Positions 1 through 8,083 of a DNA stretch of 17,238 nucleotides are shown in pieces. The position numbers were made by a program, and so were the translations under genes. The DNA comes from Fidelibacterota bacterium (lineage in GTDB: Bacteria > Marinisomatota > Marinisomatia > SCGC-AAA003-L08 > GCA-002719095): the NCBI GenBank assembly GCA_002705575.1, contig PAHI01000014.1, positions 1 through 17,238 of the forward strand. Direction: 5' to 3'. The notes below the pieces were generated by a model, which was not told the origin of the DNA, made no database searches, and was given only the letters and a program-made list of their open reading frames with translations. Numbering within the stretch: the stretch's first letter is position 1; the number at the start of each line of letters is the position of its first letter.

Positions 1-2
1 AA

Positions 3-38
3 TTTTTTTTCTTTTTAGATGAGGATGTTAAATTATAA
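3..38 (+). CDS. possible 3' end of an upstream gene (partial)
   Basis: One frame is open from the window edge and reads FFFFLDEDVKL before a TAA at 36-38, six bases before the rfbA start. Such spacing would suit the last codons of an upstream gene in the same operon. The piece is far too short to identify and an open frame of this length is expected by chance, so this is only a possibility. Confidence 0.2.
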   Translation, partial: FFFFLDEDVKL

Positions 39-44
39 AATTTC

Positions 45-995
45 ATGATGAATAGGGATCATAATTTGCAATCTCCTAATAGAAAAGGAATTATTCTCGC
101 AGGGGGGACAGGCACAAGGCTTTTCCCTTTGACTAAAGCCATAAGTAAGCAATTAATGCCTATTTATGATAAGCCAATGATTTATTATCCAATTTGCACG
201 TTAATGCTTGCAGGTATTAAAGAATTTCTGATTATAACAACTCCTCAGGATGAAAAAAGCTTCAAGAATCTTCTAAAAGATGGTTCCCAATGGGGAATTA
301 GCATTGAATATAAAACACAAAAAAATCCTGATGGATTAGCAACTGCCTTATTATTAGCAGAAACATTCCTAGATGGATCACCCTCTGCTCTTATACTTGG
401 TGATAATTTATTTCACGGAGAAAATCTTGTTCAAAATTTAAGAACGGCTAATAAAAATTATAATTCTTCAACTGTTTTTGCCTACGCAGTTAGTGATCCA
501 GATAGATATGGAGTTGTAGAATTTTCTGATAATGGGAAGGTATTATCAATTGAAGAAAAACCAAAAATCCCTAAAAGTAAATATGCAATAACAGGTTTAT
601 ATTTTTACGATGAAACTGCTGTTGAAAAAGCAAAACAATTAAAACCATCAAAAAGAGGTGAACTAGAAATAACTGATTTAAACAAACTTTATCTTTTAGA
701 GGGCAAACTAGAGGTATCACTTATTGGTAGAGGTATGACATGGCTGGACACCGGAACATTTGATTCTATGCATCAAGCAAGCAGTTATATTAGAACTCTT
801 GAGAAAAGACAAGGTCAGAAAGTTTGCGCTCCAGAAGAAATTGCATGGAGGCTTAACCTCATAACAGATAGCCAGTTGGATATCCTTGCTAAATCTCAAG
901 AAAAAAGCGGTTATGGTTCCTATCTCATAAAAATCTTAGAGGATAAAAACATTTATAAAAATATTGAAAATTTAACTTATTCAAATGAAATTTGA
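45..995 (+). CDS. rfbA: glucose-1-phosphate thymidylyltransferase (RmlA)
   Basis: This enzyme makes dTDP-glucose from dTTP and glucose-1-phosphate, the first step to dTDP-L-rhamnose, in the cytosol. The 316-aa product shows the nucleotidyltransferase signature GGTGTR at residues 20-25 followed by KQLMPIYDKPMIYYP. It also has the metal-binding aspartate in LILGDN (D120), the substrate-site run EEKPKIPKS near 170-178, the RGELEITD block (204-211) and a second metal aspartate in WLDTG (D235). KSGYG near 287-291 belongs to the usual C-terminal helix region. RmlA proteins are usually about 290 aa. The extra length is a roughly 14-residue N-terminal extension and a short C-terminal tail. Two ATG codons in tandem (45 and 48) can serve as start, and no clear ribosome site precedes them. 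The last 11 bases overlap rfbC, which fits translational coupling. Confidence 0.96.
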   Translation: MMNRDHNLQSPNRKGIILAGGTGTRLFPLTKAISKQLMPIYDKPMIYYPICTLMLAGIKEFLIITTPQDEKSFKNLLKDGSQWGISIEYKTQKNPDGLATALLLAETFLDGSPSALILGDNLFHGENLVQNLRTANKNYNSSTVFAYAVSDPDRYGVVEFSDNGKVLSIEEKPKIPKSKYAITGLYFYDETAVEKAKQLKPSKRGELEITDLNKLYLLEGKLEVSLIGRGMTWLDTGTFDSMHQASSYIRTLEKRQGQKVCAPEEIAWRLNLITDSQLDILAKSQEKSGYGSYLIKILEDKNIYKNIENLTYSNEI

Positions 996-1569
996 AAATT
1001 TAAAATCTCAAAGCAATACTGAGATTAATGACGTTTTTATTATTAAACCTAATTGCTTCGAAGATGATAGAGGTTTCTTTTTTGAAAGCTGGAATCAAAA
1101 AAAATTTGATTCAATTGTAGGAGAAGAAATAACTTTCTGCCAAGACAACCATTCAAGATCTGCTTATGGGGTATTAAGGGGTTTACATTATCAATTGGAT
1201 CCACACCCTCAAGGCAAATTAGTAAGATGTACTTCCGGAATTATTTATGATGTTGCAGTTGATATAAGGAAAGATTCTCCTACATTTGGTAAATGGGGGG
1301 GGATAGTATTAAGTTCTGCAAATAAATTACAACTATGGATTCCAAGAGGCTTCGCTCATGGATTTTTGACAATTTCTGATTTTGCAGAAGTTCAATATAA
1401 AACTAATGGGTATTGGAATAGGGATTGTGAGAGATCTTTAAGGTGGAATGATAAAAGTCTAGAAATTAATTGGCTTGATCATCTCAATACAAAAGAACCC
1501 TTGTTATCCCAAAAAGACTCTGTTTCGCAGACCTTCTTAGAAGCCCAACGCAAAGGAGATATTTTTTGA
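985..1569 (+). CDS. rfbC: dTDP-4-dehydrorhamnose 3,5-epimerase (RmlC)
   Basis: The third enzyme of the rhamnose pathway epimerises C3 and C5 of the dTDP-4-keto-6-deoxyglucose made by RfbB. The 194-aa product fits the cupin-fold family. FEDDRGFFFESWN (25-37) is the N-terminal signature. RGLHYQ (65-70) carries the catalytic base H68. QGKLVR (76-81) carries a substrate-binding lysine, and DIRKDSPTFGKW (93-104) and IPRGFAHGF (119-127) are the cupin core. Y138 in QYKT is the expected catalytic tyrosine. Length is close to the usual 180-190 aa. The start lies inside the end of rfbA, and the TGA stop overlaps the next start by one base, so A, C and D are probably one transcript. Confidence 0.96.
   Translation: MKFENLKSQSNTEINDVFIIKPNCFEDDRGFFFESWNQKKFDSIVGEEITFCQDNHSRSAYGVLRGLHYQLDPHPQGKLVRCTSGIIYDVAVDIRKDSPTFGKWGGIVLSSANKLQLWIPRGFAHGFLTISDFAEVQYKTNGYWNRDCERSLRWNDKSLEINWLDHLNTKEPLLSQKDSVSQTFLEAQRKGDIF
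1554..1558 (+). promoter_or_regulatory. ribosome binding site of rfbD
   Basis: AGGAG lies inside the last codons of rfbC, 10 bases before the ATG at 1569 and 7 bases before an alternative TTG at 1566. It is one of the few clear Shine-Dalgarno motifs in the window and supports independent re-initiation at rfbD. Confidence 0.6.
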
Positions 1570-2477
1570 TGAAAGTCATGGTAACGGGATCTAACGGGCA
1601 GTTAGGGAGAGCCTTATTGAATTTAAAGCCTGATGGACTAGAAGTTATTCCAACTGATAGAAATAACTTTAATTTATTAGATTTAAAACAATGTAAAGAA
1701 TATATTCTGGACAATAAACCAGACTGGATAATAAATGCAGCTGCCTACACAGCAGTAGATTTAGCCGAAGAGGAGCAAGATAAAGCCAGAATTATAAATG
1801 GAGAAGCTCCAACTGAAATTGCAAAAGCATTAAAAAAAACAGGTGGCAAACTTTTGCATATAAGCACTGATTTTATATTTGATGGAAAATCTAGTAATCC
1901 TTACCAGGTCAATGACAAACCCAATCCTCTTAGCATTTATGGCAGGACAAAATTATTAGGAGAAAATGGCATTAAAGATATCCTTTTAGATGATGATAAT
2001 TATATTATTTTAAGAACTAGTTGGGTGATGGGACCTGTAGGAAAGAATTTCATTTTCACAATGCTTAAATTACATACAATAAAAGATCAGATATCTGTTG
2101 TATATGATCAAATAGGTTGTATGACAAGCACGAGTTCTCTTGCGAAAATTTGCTGGTTAATTGTCCAGAAAGATCTTGTTAAGAATGAAAAAAACCAAAA
2201 AATTCTTCATTGGACTGAGGCAGGTGCATCAAGTTGGTTTGATATAGCAACTGATATAGGAGAAATGGCATTAAAAATAAACTTGCTGAAAAAACGTGCA
2301 AAAGTTCTACCTATCTCCACCCATGAATTTCCCACTAAAGCAAAACGACCTAGTTATTCCCTTCTGGATTGTTCGATAACCAAAGAGCTATTGAACATTG
2401 AGAATAATTACTGGCGCAATTCATTACAAGAAATTCTTCAGGAAATAAAATTGGAAAACCATTTTGAGGTAAGCTAA
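1569..2477 (+). CDS. rfbD: dTDP-4-dehydrorhamnose reductase (RmlD)
   Basis: This is the last step of the pathway: NAD(P)H-dependent reduction of dTDP-4-keto-L-rhamnose to dTDP-L-rhamnose. Counting from the ATG at 1569 (302 aa), the Rossmann dinucleotide motif is GSNGQLG at 7-13. NAAAYTAVD follows at 56-64, STDFIFDG at 99-106, and the short-chain dehydrogenase pair Y124-x3-K128 sits in IYGRTK. The C-terminal part has KRPSYSLLD, typical of the substrate-binding end of RmlD. I chose the ATG that overlaps the rfbC stop (TGATG), because MKVMVTGSNGQLG matches how the family begins. A TTG three bases upstream would add one residue. Length is normal. Confidence 0.96.
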   Translation: MKVMVTGSNGQLGRALLNLKPDGLEVIPTDRNNFNLLDLKQCKEYILDNKPDWIINAAAYTAVDLAEEEQDKARIINGEAPTEIAKALKKTGGKLLHISTDFIFDGKSSNPYQVNDKPNPLSIYGRTKLLGENGIKDILLDDDNYIILRTSWVMGPVGKNFIFTMLKLHTIKDQISVVYDQIGCMTSTSSLAKICWLIVQKDLVKNEKNQKILHWTEAGASSWFDIATDIGEMALKINLLKKRAKVLPISTHEFPTKAKRPSYSLLDCSITKELLNIENNYWRNSLQEILQEIKLENHFEVS

Positions 2478-2497
2478 ATTTAAAGATAATTTTTAAA

Positions 2498-3577
2498 ATG
2501 TATTCGGAATTATTTAAAAAATTCAAAAGAATTCTTATTACTGGAGGTAGTGGTTTTATAGGAGGTAATTTAATATCCAAACTTCTCAAGAGCACAAGTT
2601 GTGAAATCTTTAATATAGATAAGTTGGGTTATGCAAGTGATGAAACTTTAATTAGAAGATTTATAGGTCTAGGGAATGAAAATAGATATACATTTAAGCA
2701 AATTGACCTAACTAATGCAAATGCATTAGATAACGCAATAAAAGAAATAAAACCAAATTTGGTAATGCATCTCGCGGCAGAAAGCCATGTTGATAGATCA
2801 ATAGATGGACCAAAAATTTTTATGGAAAGCAATATAATGGGTACCTTTAATTTATTACAAAGCAGTCTTAACTATTACAAAACTCTCGCATCCTCAGATA
2901 AAGAAGATTTTCTTTTTCATCACATCAGCACTGATGAAGTCTTTGGATCGTTAGGGCCGATTGGTTCTTTTAACGAAAAAACTCCATATGAACCAAGAAG
3001 TCCATATTCAGCAAGTAAAGCCTCAAGTGATCACTTAGTACGAGCGTGGAATGAAACTTATTCATTACCAACAATAATTACAAATTGTAGTAATAACTTT
3101 GGTCCATATCAATATCCCGAGAAACTACTTCCAGTTACAATCATAAAATTATTTAATTTAGAACCAGTTCCTATTTACGGAGATGGACAAAATGTTAGAG
3201 ACTGGCTTTTTGTAGATGACCACGTGAATGCTTTGATGCTTGCCGCTGCAAAAGGAAGTATTTCAGAAACTTATTGTATAGGAGGTCACGGTGAGATGAC
3301 AAACAAACAATTGGTTTATGAGGTTTGCAAAATAATGGATCAGATTAGGCCAAAGAATTCTCCGCATAGTAATCTAATAGAATATGTTAAAGATAGACCG
3401 GGTCATGATAAAAGGTATTCTATTGATCCAACAAAAATAAAGAATGAGCTAGGGTGGCGTGTAGAAAAGAGCTTCAAAGAAGACTTAAATTATACTGTTA
3501 ATTGGTACTTAGAAAATCTAGAGTGGTGTGATCAAATTATGAAAAGACAAAAGATAGAAAGGAAGGGTACGCTTTAG
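2498..3577 (+). CDS. rfbB: dTDP-glucose 4,6-dehydratase (RmlB)
   Basis: This enzyme converts dTDP-glucose to dTDP-4-keto-6-deoxyglucose, the second pathway step. The 359-aa extended short-chain dehydrogenase has the NAD-binding motif GGSGFIGG (16-23), IDKLGYASD (40-48), HLAAESHVDRSI (91-102), and STDEVFG (144-150) with the catalytic T145-D146-E147 triplet. The pair Y170-x3-K174 lies in SPYSASK. NCSNNFGPYQYPEKL (196-210), GDGQNVRDW and DRPGHDKRY are the usual RmlB sugar-nucleotide-site stretches. The gene starts 20 bases after rfbD with only a weak purine-rich ribosome site. It completes the A-C-D-B set, an order I associate with marine picocyanobacteria, whereas enteric clusters usually run B-D-A-C. 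Confidence 0.96.
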   Translation: MYSELFKKFKRILITGGSGFIGGNLISKLLKSTSCEIFNIDKLGYASDETLIRRFIGLGNENRYTFKQIDLTNANALDNAIKEIKPNLVMHLAAESHVDRSIDGPKIFMESNIMGTFNLLQSSLNYYKTLASSDKEDFLFHHISTDEVFGSLGPIGSFNEKTPYEPRSPYSASKASSDHLVRAWNETYSLPTIITNCSNNFGPYQYPEKLLPVTIIKLFNLEPVPIYGDGQNVRDWLFVDDHVNALMLAAAKGSISETYCIGGHGEMTNKQLVYEVCKIMDQIRPKNSPHSNLIEYVKDRPGHDKRYSIDPTKIKNELGWRVEKSFKEDLNYTVNWYLENLEWCDQIMKRQKIERKGTL

Positions 3578-3583
3578 TATCTA

Positions 3584-5179
3584 ATGAGAAATAAATTAAA
3601 TATCTATGCAGGCAATATCGATAAAAACACAACTATATCACTTATATTTGCAGCTTTTTGTAGATCATTTAGCCAATCACAGATAAATTTTTCAAATAAA
3701 TGTGACCAAAATTCAAATAGCATAAATGTTTTACTGGGATGCGAATCAGAACTTAATAATGCAAATTTTAATTATTTAATAAAAGGGCAGCGGAATAAAA
3801 TCATACTAAATGGGAAGCTCGGTAAAAATATTAAAAATATTCTCGATATTCGTGAAAATCAAATTGACGTTTTAGATAAAGATTTAAAGCCTGCTAATCA
3901 TATAAACCCTTTCCTGAGTAATTCAATTGTTAAATACAATCAAAATATTTCATATCTAAGAAACTTTATAAGTACTCTCTCGCAGAGAACTACTTCTCGT
4001 TATGATTTTGAGCTTGAATGGAATAGTCATTGTTATGGTGATATAACCGCCAATGATGAGCTTCTCAATTTATCTCACAAATGCAGCTTAAAAGAAGAGG
4101 ATTATTTAGCTTATATACAGGGGGCTAACAATTATAAAACACCTTTAATTGCTCAATTTACAATTAATACAAATTTGATAATTTGGATAAATAGAAACTT
4201 AGGGCTTGTAGATCTTCCTGAATGGAATATAATTGAGCACTTCATTGCAAATGCATATTTTAATAAATATCCTTGTATTCCTTATATCTCTGAATTTGCA
4301 AAAACAGACAATGGATTAATGACCATGAGACTAGATTGTGATGAAGATATAGAATCCTCCCGAAAAGTTTTCGAATTGTATAAAGAAAATAATTTTCCTA
4401 TATCTTTAGCTATAACCACAAACCAATTGGAAGGAAGGGAAATCTCACCATTACCGAAAGATGTTAAAGATAATGGAGGTACGATATTAAATCACTCTCA
4501 TACACATCCTATTAATTGGGGCGGGGATAAATCCAAAATTAGAAATGAAATAGAAATATCTACAAAACTAATTAAGAGTGTTTATGGTATTAGAACAGAA
4601 TATGCAGTATCGCCATTTCATCATTTAACTTGGGATGCTTTAGATGTTCTTAATGAAATGGACTACAAAGGGGTAGTTTCAGGTATTAGCTCATCGCATC
4701 ATGAATTTTTATACATGCGGGGAGGTTTTATTAATAAAAACCTGAATATTTTATTACATTCTCAGCAATGCATGATTCATGGCGATTGTATAACAAAAAA
4801 CAGATCATTAGCTGATTATCTTTTCGCATTTGACTTGTTTTCTAAATTAGGTTTTTCAATGGGATTTTTAGACCATCCAATTTCACAAAGATATGATTAT
4901 GGTTGGGGATCTCCAGAAAGGCAAGTTGAATCACATAAAGAAATTATTAATCACTTAATTAAGAAACAAATAAAATTTGTAAATCAAGAAGAAATTTTTA
5001 AAAGATTAGAAGCAAAAGACAAACTTCAAATAAAACAAATTGAAAAAGAAAGTATTCAATGTTTAGTTATAAAAAACACCAGCGAATACTGCTTATCCGT
5101 TTCTTATGCAGATAAGAAATTTAATTTGCCTCCTTCAAATACAACAATAATAGAGCTTTCAAAGAATCTTAAAAACTAA
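3584..5179 (+). CDS. polysaccharide deacetylase-like protein with a long unknown N-terminal region
   Basis: The C-terminal half looks like a carbohydrate esterase family 4 (NodB-type) domain, which removes N- or O-acetyl groups from glycans with a divalent metal. Visible motifs, in order, are DCDED at 251-255 (in place of the usual catalytic DD), NHSHTHP at 303-309 giving the metal histidines H304 and H308, and SPFHHLTW at 343-350 in the position of motif 3. GFLDHP at 427-432 would hold the final catalytic histidine H431. Residues 1-240 match nothing I recognise. No signal peptide is apparent, so it may act in the cytosol on a sugar nucleotide or lipid-linked intermediate. It starts 6 bases after rfbB with GGAAGGG about 17 bases upstream, so it probably shares the rml transcript. 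It converges with the next gene. The fold is fairly sure; the substrate is unknown. Confidence 0.7.
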   Translation: MRNKLNIYAGNIDKNTTISLIFAAFCRSFSQSQINFSNKCDQNSNSINVLLGCESELNNANFNYLIKGQRNKIILNGKLGKNIKNILDIRENQIDVLDKDLKPANHINPFLSNSIVKYNQNISYLRNFISTLSQRTTSRYDFELEWNSHCYGDITANDELLNLSHKCSLKEEDYLAYIQGANNYKTPLIAQFTINTNLIIWINRNLGLVDLPEWNIIEHFIANAYFNKYPCIPYISEFAKTDNGLMTMRLDCDEDIESSRKVFELYKENNFPISLAITTNQLEGREISPLPKDVKDNGGTILNHSHTHPINWGGDKSKIRNEIEISTKLIKSVYGIRTEYAVSPFHHLTWDALDVLNEMDYKGVVSGISSSHHEFLYMRGGFINKNLNILLHSQQCMIHGDCITKNRSLADYLFAFDLFSKLGFSMGFLDHPISQRYDYGWGSPERQVESHKEIINHLIKKQIKFVNQEEIFKRLEAKDKLQIKQIEKESIQCLVIKNTSEYCLSVSYADKKFNLPPSNTTIIELSKNLKN

Positions 5180-5184
5180 TTTTC

Positions 5185-5210
5185 TTGCATTTTCTAATCT
5201 AATAATGCAA
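5185..5210. terminator. inverted repeat between convergent genes, possible two-way terminator
   Basis: A perfect 7-bp inverted repeat, TTGCATT at 5185-5191 and AATGCAA at 5204-5210, surrounds a 12-base loop. It lies where the deacetylase gene (+) and the adenylate-forming gene (-) meet tail to tail, and its right arm is inside the latter's last codons. Only two GC pairs and no adjacent long T run make it a weak terminator at best. Its position is the main argument. Confidence 0.3.
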
Positions 5211-6474
5211 CTCTTAATTGTTTATATTGAGTTCCTGAGAGTTTAAAGTCTTTTTTAGTTCCTGAATAAATTAAATTATCTAAATCACTATTGGTGAATT
5301 CCTTTACTTTATTTTTTATAACCACTAAATCATCCATATTTTCTGATTCAACAAGAATTTTAACTATTTCCTTTTTCGCATTTATTTGGAATTGAAGGTC
5401 TCTAACGCCACCAACTTGAAAAATGACATCTTCAAGTGTAGCCGTATTTAATTTATCCTCGTTATGCTTCACCAAGGTGTGTTCTCTACCATCCTTCATT
5501 TTAATATGCCTCATACCCTCAATTATGCCTTTATCTTCACAATAATCACCTGTACGATATCTTATAAAAGGCATTACCTCATTATTCAATGTTGTAATTA
5601 TTATTTCTCCATCAGAGTCAACCTCGACAAATGTATGAAAATCTAGGACAGATAAATTAATATTATTAGGCATTTGATATGCAACAACCCCAGCTTCTGC
5701 TAAACCATATCTATCAATTACCTTAGTTGAAAAAAATTGCTCTATGTTATTTCTATTAGTTTCTCTTAGAATTTCTCCACTAGTCTCAATTAATGGTATT
5801 TTAAATCCCTTTAGATTTTTATTAACTAATCCACTTATCTGACTTGGCATCCCATGAAGGAGATTTGTTTTCTGCCTTTTTAAGAACTTTAAATATTTCA
5901 AAATTGATGATTCATTAAAGTCATTTACAAAAATATTGACTCTATTATTTGCAAACTCTTTTATAAATTGGCTAGTTTGGGATTTAAAGTCTAAAGACCT
6001 TGTGTCGGTAGCTAAATGTACCTCCTTATTCGTTAACTTATGCCCGTAACAATATCTACAAAAAATAGTTACTGCTGAACTCCAATCGATTGCTTCTTGA
6101 TTGTAGGCAATTGAAACTCTTCCCCCAGTTGAACCATTGGTAAAACAATAACTTAATTTTTCTGTTACATCAGGCTTCAAAAAAAACTTTTTTTTATCGA
6201 TTAAGGTTTTTTTGTCGATGGTTGGAATATTCTTTAACTTGTCAATTTGGAAATCAAGGAAAGTATCTCTTATATTATTTTTTTCAGCTAATTCGTAATA
6301 ATAGGGAATTGTTTCATATGCATTTTTAAGTGTGGCGGATAATTTTTTGGAGAGAATCTGATCCCTATCATTGCAATCTTTCTCATAATATTTCTTAAGA
6401 ATGAGAAACTTTTTAAAAATATTTCTCTTACTTACCTTGTCAGTGATAAAAAGGGATAGTTTTTGAATTGACAC
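5194..6474 (-). CDS. adenylate-forming enzyme of the PaaK/CapK type
   Basis: Members of this family activate a carboxylic acid with ATP. Phenylacetate-CoA ligase is the model, and CapK-like relatives sit in capsule clusters with unknown acids. Visible are the ATP-binding P-loop FTNGSTGGR (111-119), TSGE (231-234), DRYGLAEAG (254-262) with the conserved YG-x2-E, and RYRTGD (305-310), whose aspartate normally binds the ribose. The C-terminal lid region follows, ending near residue 426, so the protein looks complete (family about 420-450 aa). No acyl-carrier protein or acyltransferase is seen next to it. The only sensible start is a GTG at 6474: the in-frame codon five positions upstream is a stop and no internal Met occurs before residue 209. 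It diverges from the StrG-like gene with a gap of roughly 60 bp. A role in adding an acyl or amide group to the polysaccharide is inference. Confidence 0.75.
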   Translation of the reverse strand: MSIQKLSLFITDKVSKRNIFKKFLILKKYYEKDCNDRDQILSKKLSATLKNAYETIPYYYELAEKNNIRDTFLDFQIDKLKNIPTIDKKTLIDKKKFFLKPDVTEKLSYCFTNGSTGGRVSIAYNQEAIDWSSAVTIFCRYCYGHKLTNKEVHLATDTRSLDFKSQTSQFIKEFANNRVNIFVNDFNESSILKYLKFLKRQKTNLLHGMPSQISGLVNKNLKGFKIPLIETSGEILRETNRNNIEQFFSTKVIDRYGLAEAGVVAYQMPNNINLSVLDFHTFVEVDSDGEIIITTLNNEVMPFIRYRTGDYCEDKGIIEGMRHIKMKDGREHTLVKHNEDKLNTATLEDVIFQVGGVRDLQFQINAKKEIVKILVESENMDDLVVIKNKVKEFTNSDLDNLIYSGTKKDFKLSGTQYKQLRVALLD

Positions 6475-6482
6475 AAATTTAG

Positions 6483-6510
6483 TTGCCTAATATATGTTAT
6501 CTTACATTAT
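6483..6510 (+). promoter_or_regulatory. possible promoter for the StrG-like gene
   Basis: In the divergent gap, TTGCCT (6483-6488) and CATTAT (6505-6510) are separated by 16 bases, each matching 4 of 6 consensus positions. Transcription would begin near 6517, before the ATG candidates at 6538 and 6553. This is a weak match in AT-rich DNA. Confidence 0.25.
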
Positions 6511-6537
6511 AAGTTTGTATTGGTTTATCAACTATTA

Positions 6538-7224
6538 ATGTTAATAAAACAAATGAGTTCAGCCAAAGAAACTAGGCTATCAGCTCATGGAAAAACATTT
6601 CATTATGATATTTCAAAGTTTCCATTCAAAGATGAATTAGAGAAGCTTTATGGAGTTGAGCTTTATGATTTACATAATTGGTTAGGTAGTTTTGACAAAT
6701 TTGAACGAAAAAACGACCAGCAAACAATTGCTCATAGAGTCTTTTATTCTAATTATAAAGATAAGTTTGAACCCACATATCATAAATTCATATTGAATGT
6801 TTTAAGTCATATTATTGATTTTCCATTTGCTTACCAACAAATACCAACTTTTAGAATTGGATTACCTGGAAATAGATTCGTAGGAGAATTTCATAATGAT
6901 GCAAAATATAATCATCCAGACTTTGAATTAAATTTCAATTTAGGTTTATCTAATTATGCTAAGCCTTGCTGCCTGATGTCGGAGATGGTACCAAATTCAA
7001 ATGAATTTTTTCCATTGGAATGCTCTTATGGTGAAATATTTAGTTTTAACCATATAGACTGTTTACACGGTTCAGAGATTAACACAACTGATGAAACAAT
7101 GGTTTCAATTGACTTTAGGATAGCTATGATGCCCTTCTACAAAGAAGTAAAAAATAAATCAGTAAACATGAATACTTCTTTTAGCGTTGGAAGTTACTTT
7201 TCTAATGAAATAATTAATAATTGA
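6538..7224 (+). CDS. StrG-like Fe(II)/2-oxoglutarate-type oxygenase
   Basis: The central part resembles the streptomycin-biosynthesis StrG group, relatives of non-heme iron dioxygenases of the phytanoyl-CoA hydroxylase type. Counting from the ATG at 6538 (228 aa), the EFHNDAKYNHP block carries the iron-binding H119-x-D121. LHGSEIN gives the distal histidine H177. SIDFRI holds R194, placed to bind the 2-oxoglutarate carboxylate. All three metal ligands appear intact, so activity is plausible. The likely reaction is hydroxylation or a related oxidation of a small molecule or sugar, but the substrate cannot be read from sequence. Starts are uncertain: a TTG at 6520, ATG at 6538 and ATG at 6553 (MSSAKETRLSAHG) are in frame and none has a clear ribosome site. 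The gene stands alone, divergent from the adenylate-forming enzyme and convergent with the ABC permease. Confidence 0.7.
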   Translation: MLIKQMSSAKETRLSAHGKTFHYDISKFPFKDELEKLYGVELYDLHNWLGSFDKFERKNDQQTIAHRVFYSNYKDKFEPTYHKFILNVLSHIIDFPFAYQQIPTFRIGLPGNRFVGEFHNDAKYNHPDFELNFNLGLSNYAKPCCLMSEMVPNSNEFFPLECSYGEIFSFNHIDCLHGSEINTTDETMVSIDFRIAMMPFYKEVKNKSVNMNTSFSVGSYFSNEIINN

Positions 7225-7247
7225 AACAAAACAAGTAATCTTTCCAA

Positions 7248-8051
7248 CTAATCACACCATAAAGCAATTTTATATCTATATTTCTCCACGAAGTAAAAAC
7301 ACATCATTACTGCAATAAATTCAACTACTATTATTTTAATTATATTTAAAATCCCAAATTCACCTGTAATAATTGAATTTCTTACCAAATCTAAAATTCT
7401 GTATGGGATATTATAATTAGCCACCCAACTATATTCCTGCAATTTAGAGGCGGGGTAAAGAATTGGAGATGAAAGAAAAATTAGAGTTACTAAAAGTGGA
7501 ACTAATTCTGCAAAATCTCTTACTACGCATCCAATTATTGAAAAAATAATTAATAAATTTAAATTGAAAAGCATGAAAGCAACTAAAGGAAGAATTAAAT
7601 TATGAAAATTAGAAATCAATTCACTATTAAATAGTGCAACAAAAAACAATATTGATGAAAGTCCAATAAATAGGTTTTGTAGTAAATAACAGTACTTTCT
7701 TAAATAAATTGAACGCAGCTTATAGTTTGTTGTAAGTATCATTTCAGAATTATCAAGAATAAATCTAGATCCAATAGACATAGCATCAGCGATATTATTC
7801 CACAATGTAATTCCTATAGCCAAGTATGAAAAGTATTTAACATTTTCATTAATTGAGCCAAATATATCTCCGTATATTGTGCCCAATATAGAAGCTAAAA
7901 GCACCACAGATATCGCAATCCATATTTCACCAAGATATGTTTTTGAATATCTTGCTTTATTATCCTGCCAACCTAATTTCCAATAGTTTTTTATTTCCCT
8001 ACCGTATTTTTTGAATGGAAATTTATAGTTAGTATTATTTAATTTAGTCAT
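7248..8051 (-). CDS. wzm: ABC-2 type polysaccharide export permease (Wzm-like)
   Basis: This is the membrane half of an ABC exporter that moves a lipid-linked polysaccharide across the cytoplasmic membrane. The 267-aa product has the length and layout of Wzm/KpsM. A basic amphipathic N-terminus is followed by KARYSKTYLGEIWIAIS (32-48), the usual entry into the first membrane helix. About six hydrophobic segments follow, with RDFAELVPLLVT in the cytosolic loop and SSPILYPAS near the fifth helix. The C-terminus EKYRYKIALWC is the common YR-x-x-I-x-x-W ending. It follows the ATPase gene by 32 bases, so the order is ATPase then permease, the reverse of most wzm-wzt pairs. It converges with the StrG-like gene, with 23 bases between stops. 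Confidence 0.88.
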   Translation of the reverse strand: MTKLNNTNYKFPFKKYGREIKNYWKLGWQDNKARYSKTYLGEIWIAISVVLLASILGTIYGDIFGSINENVKYFSYLAIGITLWNNIADAMSIGSRFILDNSEMILTTNYKLRSIYLRKYCYLLQNLFIGLSSILFFVALFNSELISNFHNLILPLVAFMLFNLNLLIIFSIIGCVVRDFAELVPLLVTLIFLSSPILYPASKLQEYSWVANYNIPYRILDLVRNSIITGEFGILNIIKIIVVEFIAVMMCFYFVEKYRYKIALWCD

Positions 8052-8083
8052 GCATTTTTTAATCTTTTATTATTTAAGGTTTT

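Noticed and set aside
1566..1568. TTG as the start of rfbD
   Set aside because: The adjoining ATG at 1569 gives the usual RmlD N-terminus and overlaps the rfbC stop. TTG would add only one residue.
5464..5646. Short + strand frame opposite the adenylate-forming enzyme
   Set aside because: The minus-strand gene has clear ATP-binding motifs through this stretch, so the frame is a shadow.
6520..6537. TTG start for the StrG-like gene
   Set aside because: It lies at the predicted transcription start and has no ribosome site. The two in-frame ATGs downstream are more likely.
7225..7247. Terminator between the convergent StrG-like and permease genes
   Set aside because: The 23-bp gap shows no inverted repeat or T run on either strand.
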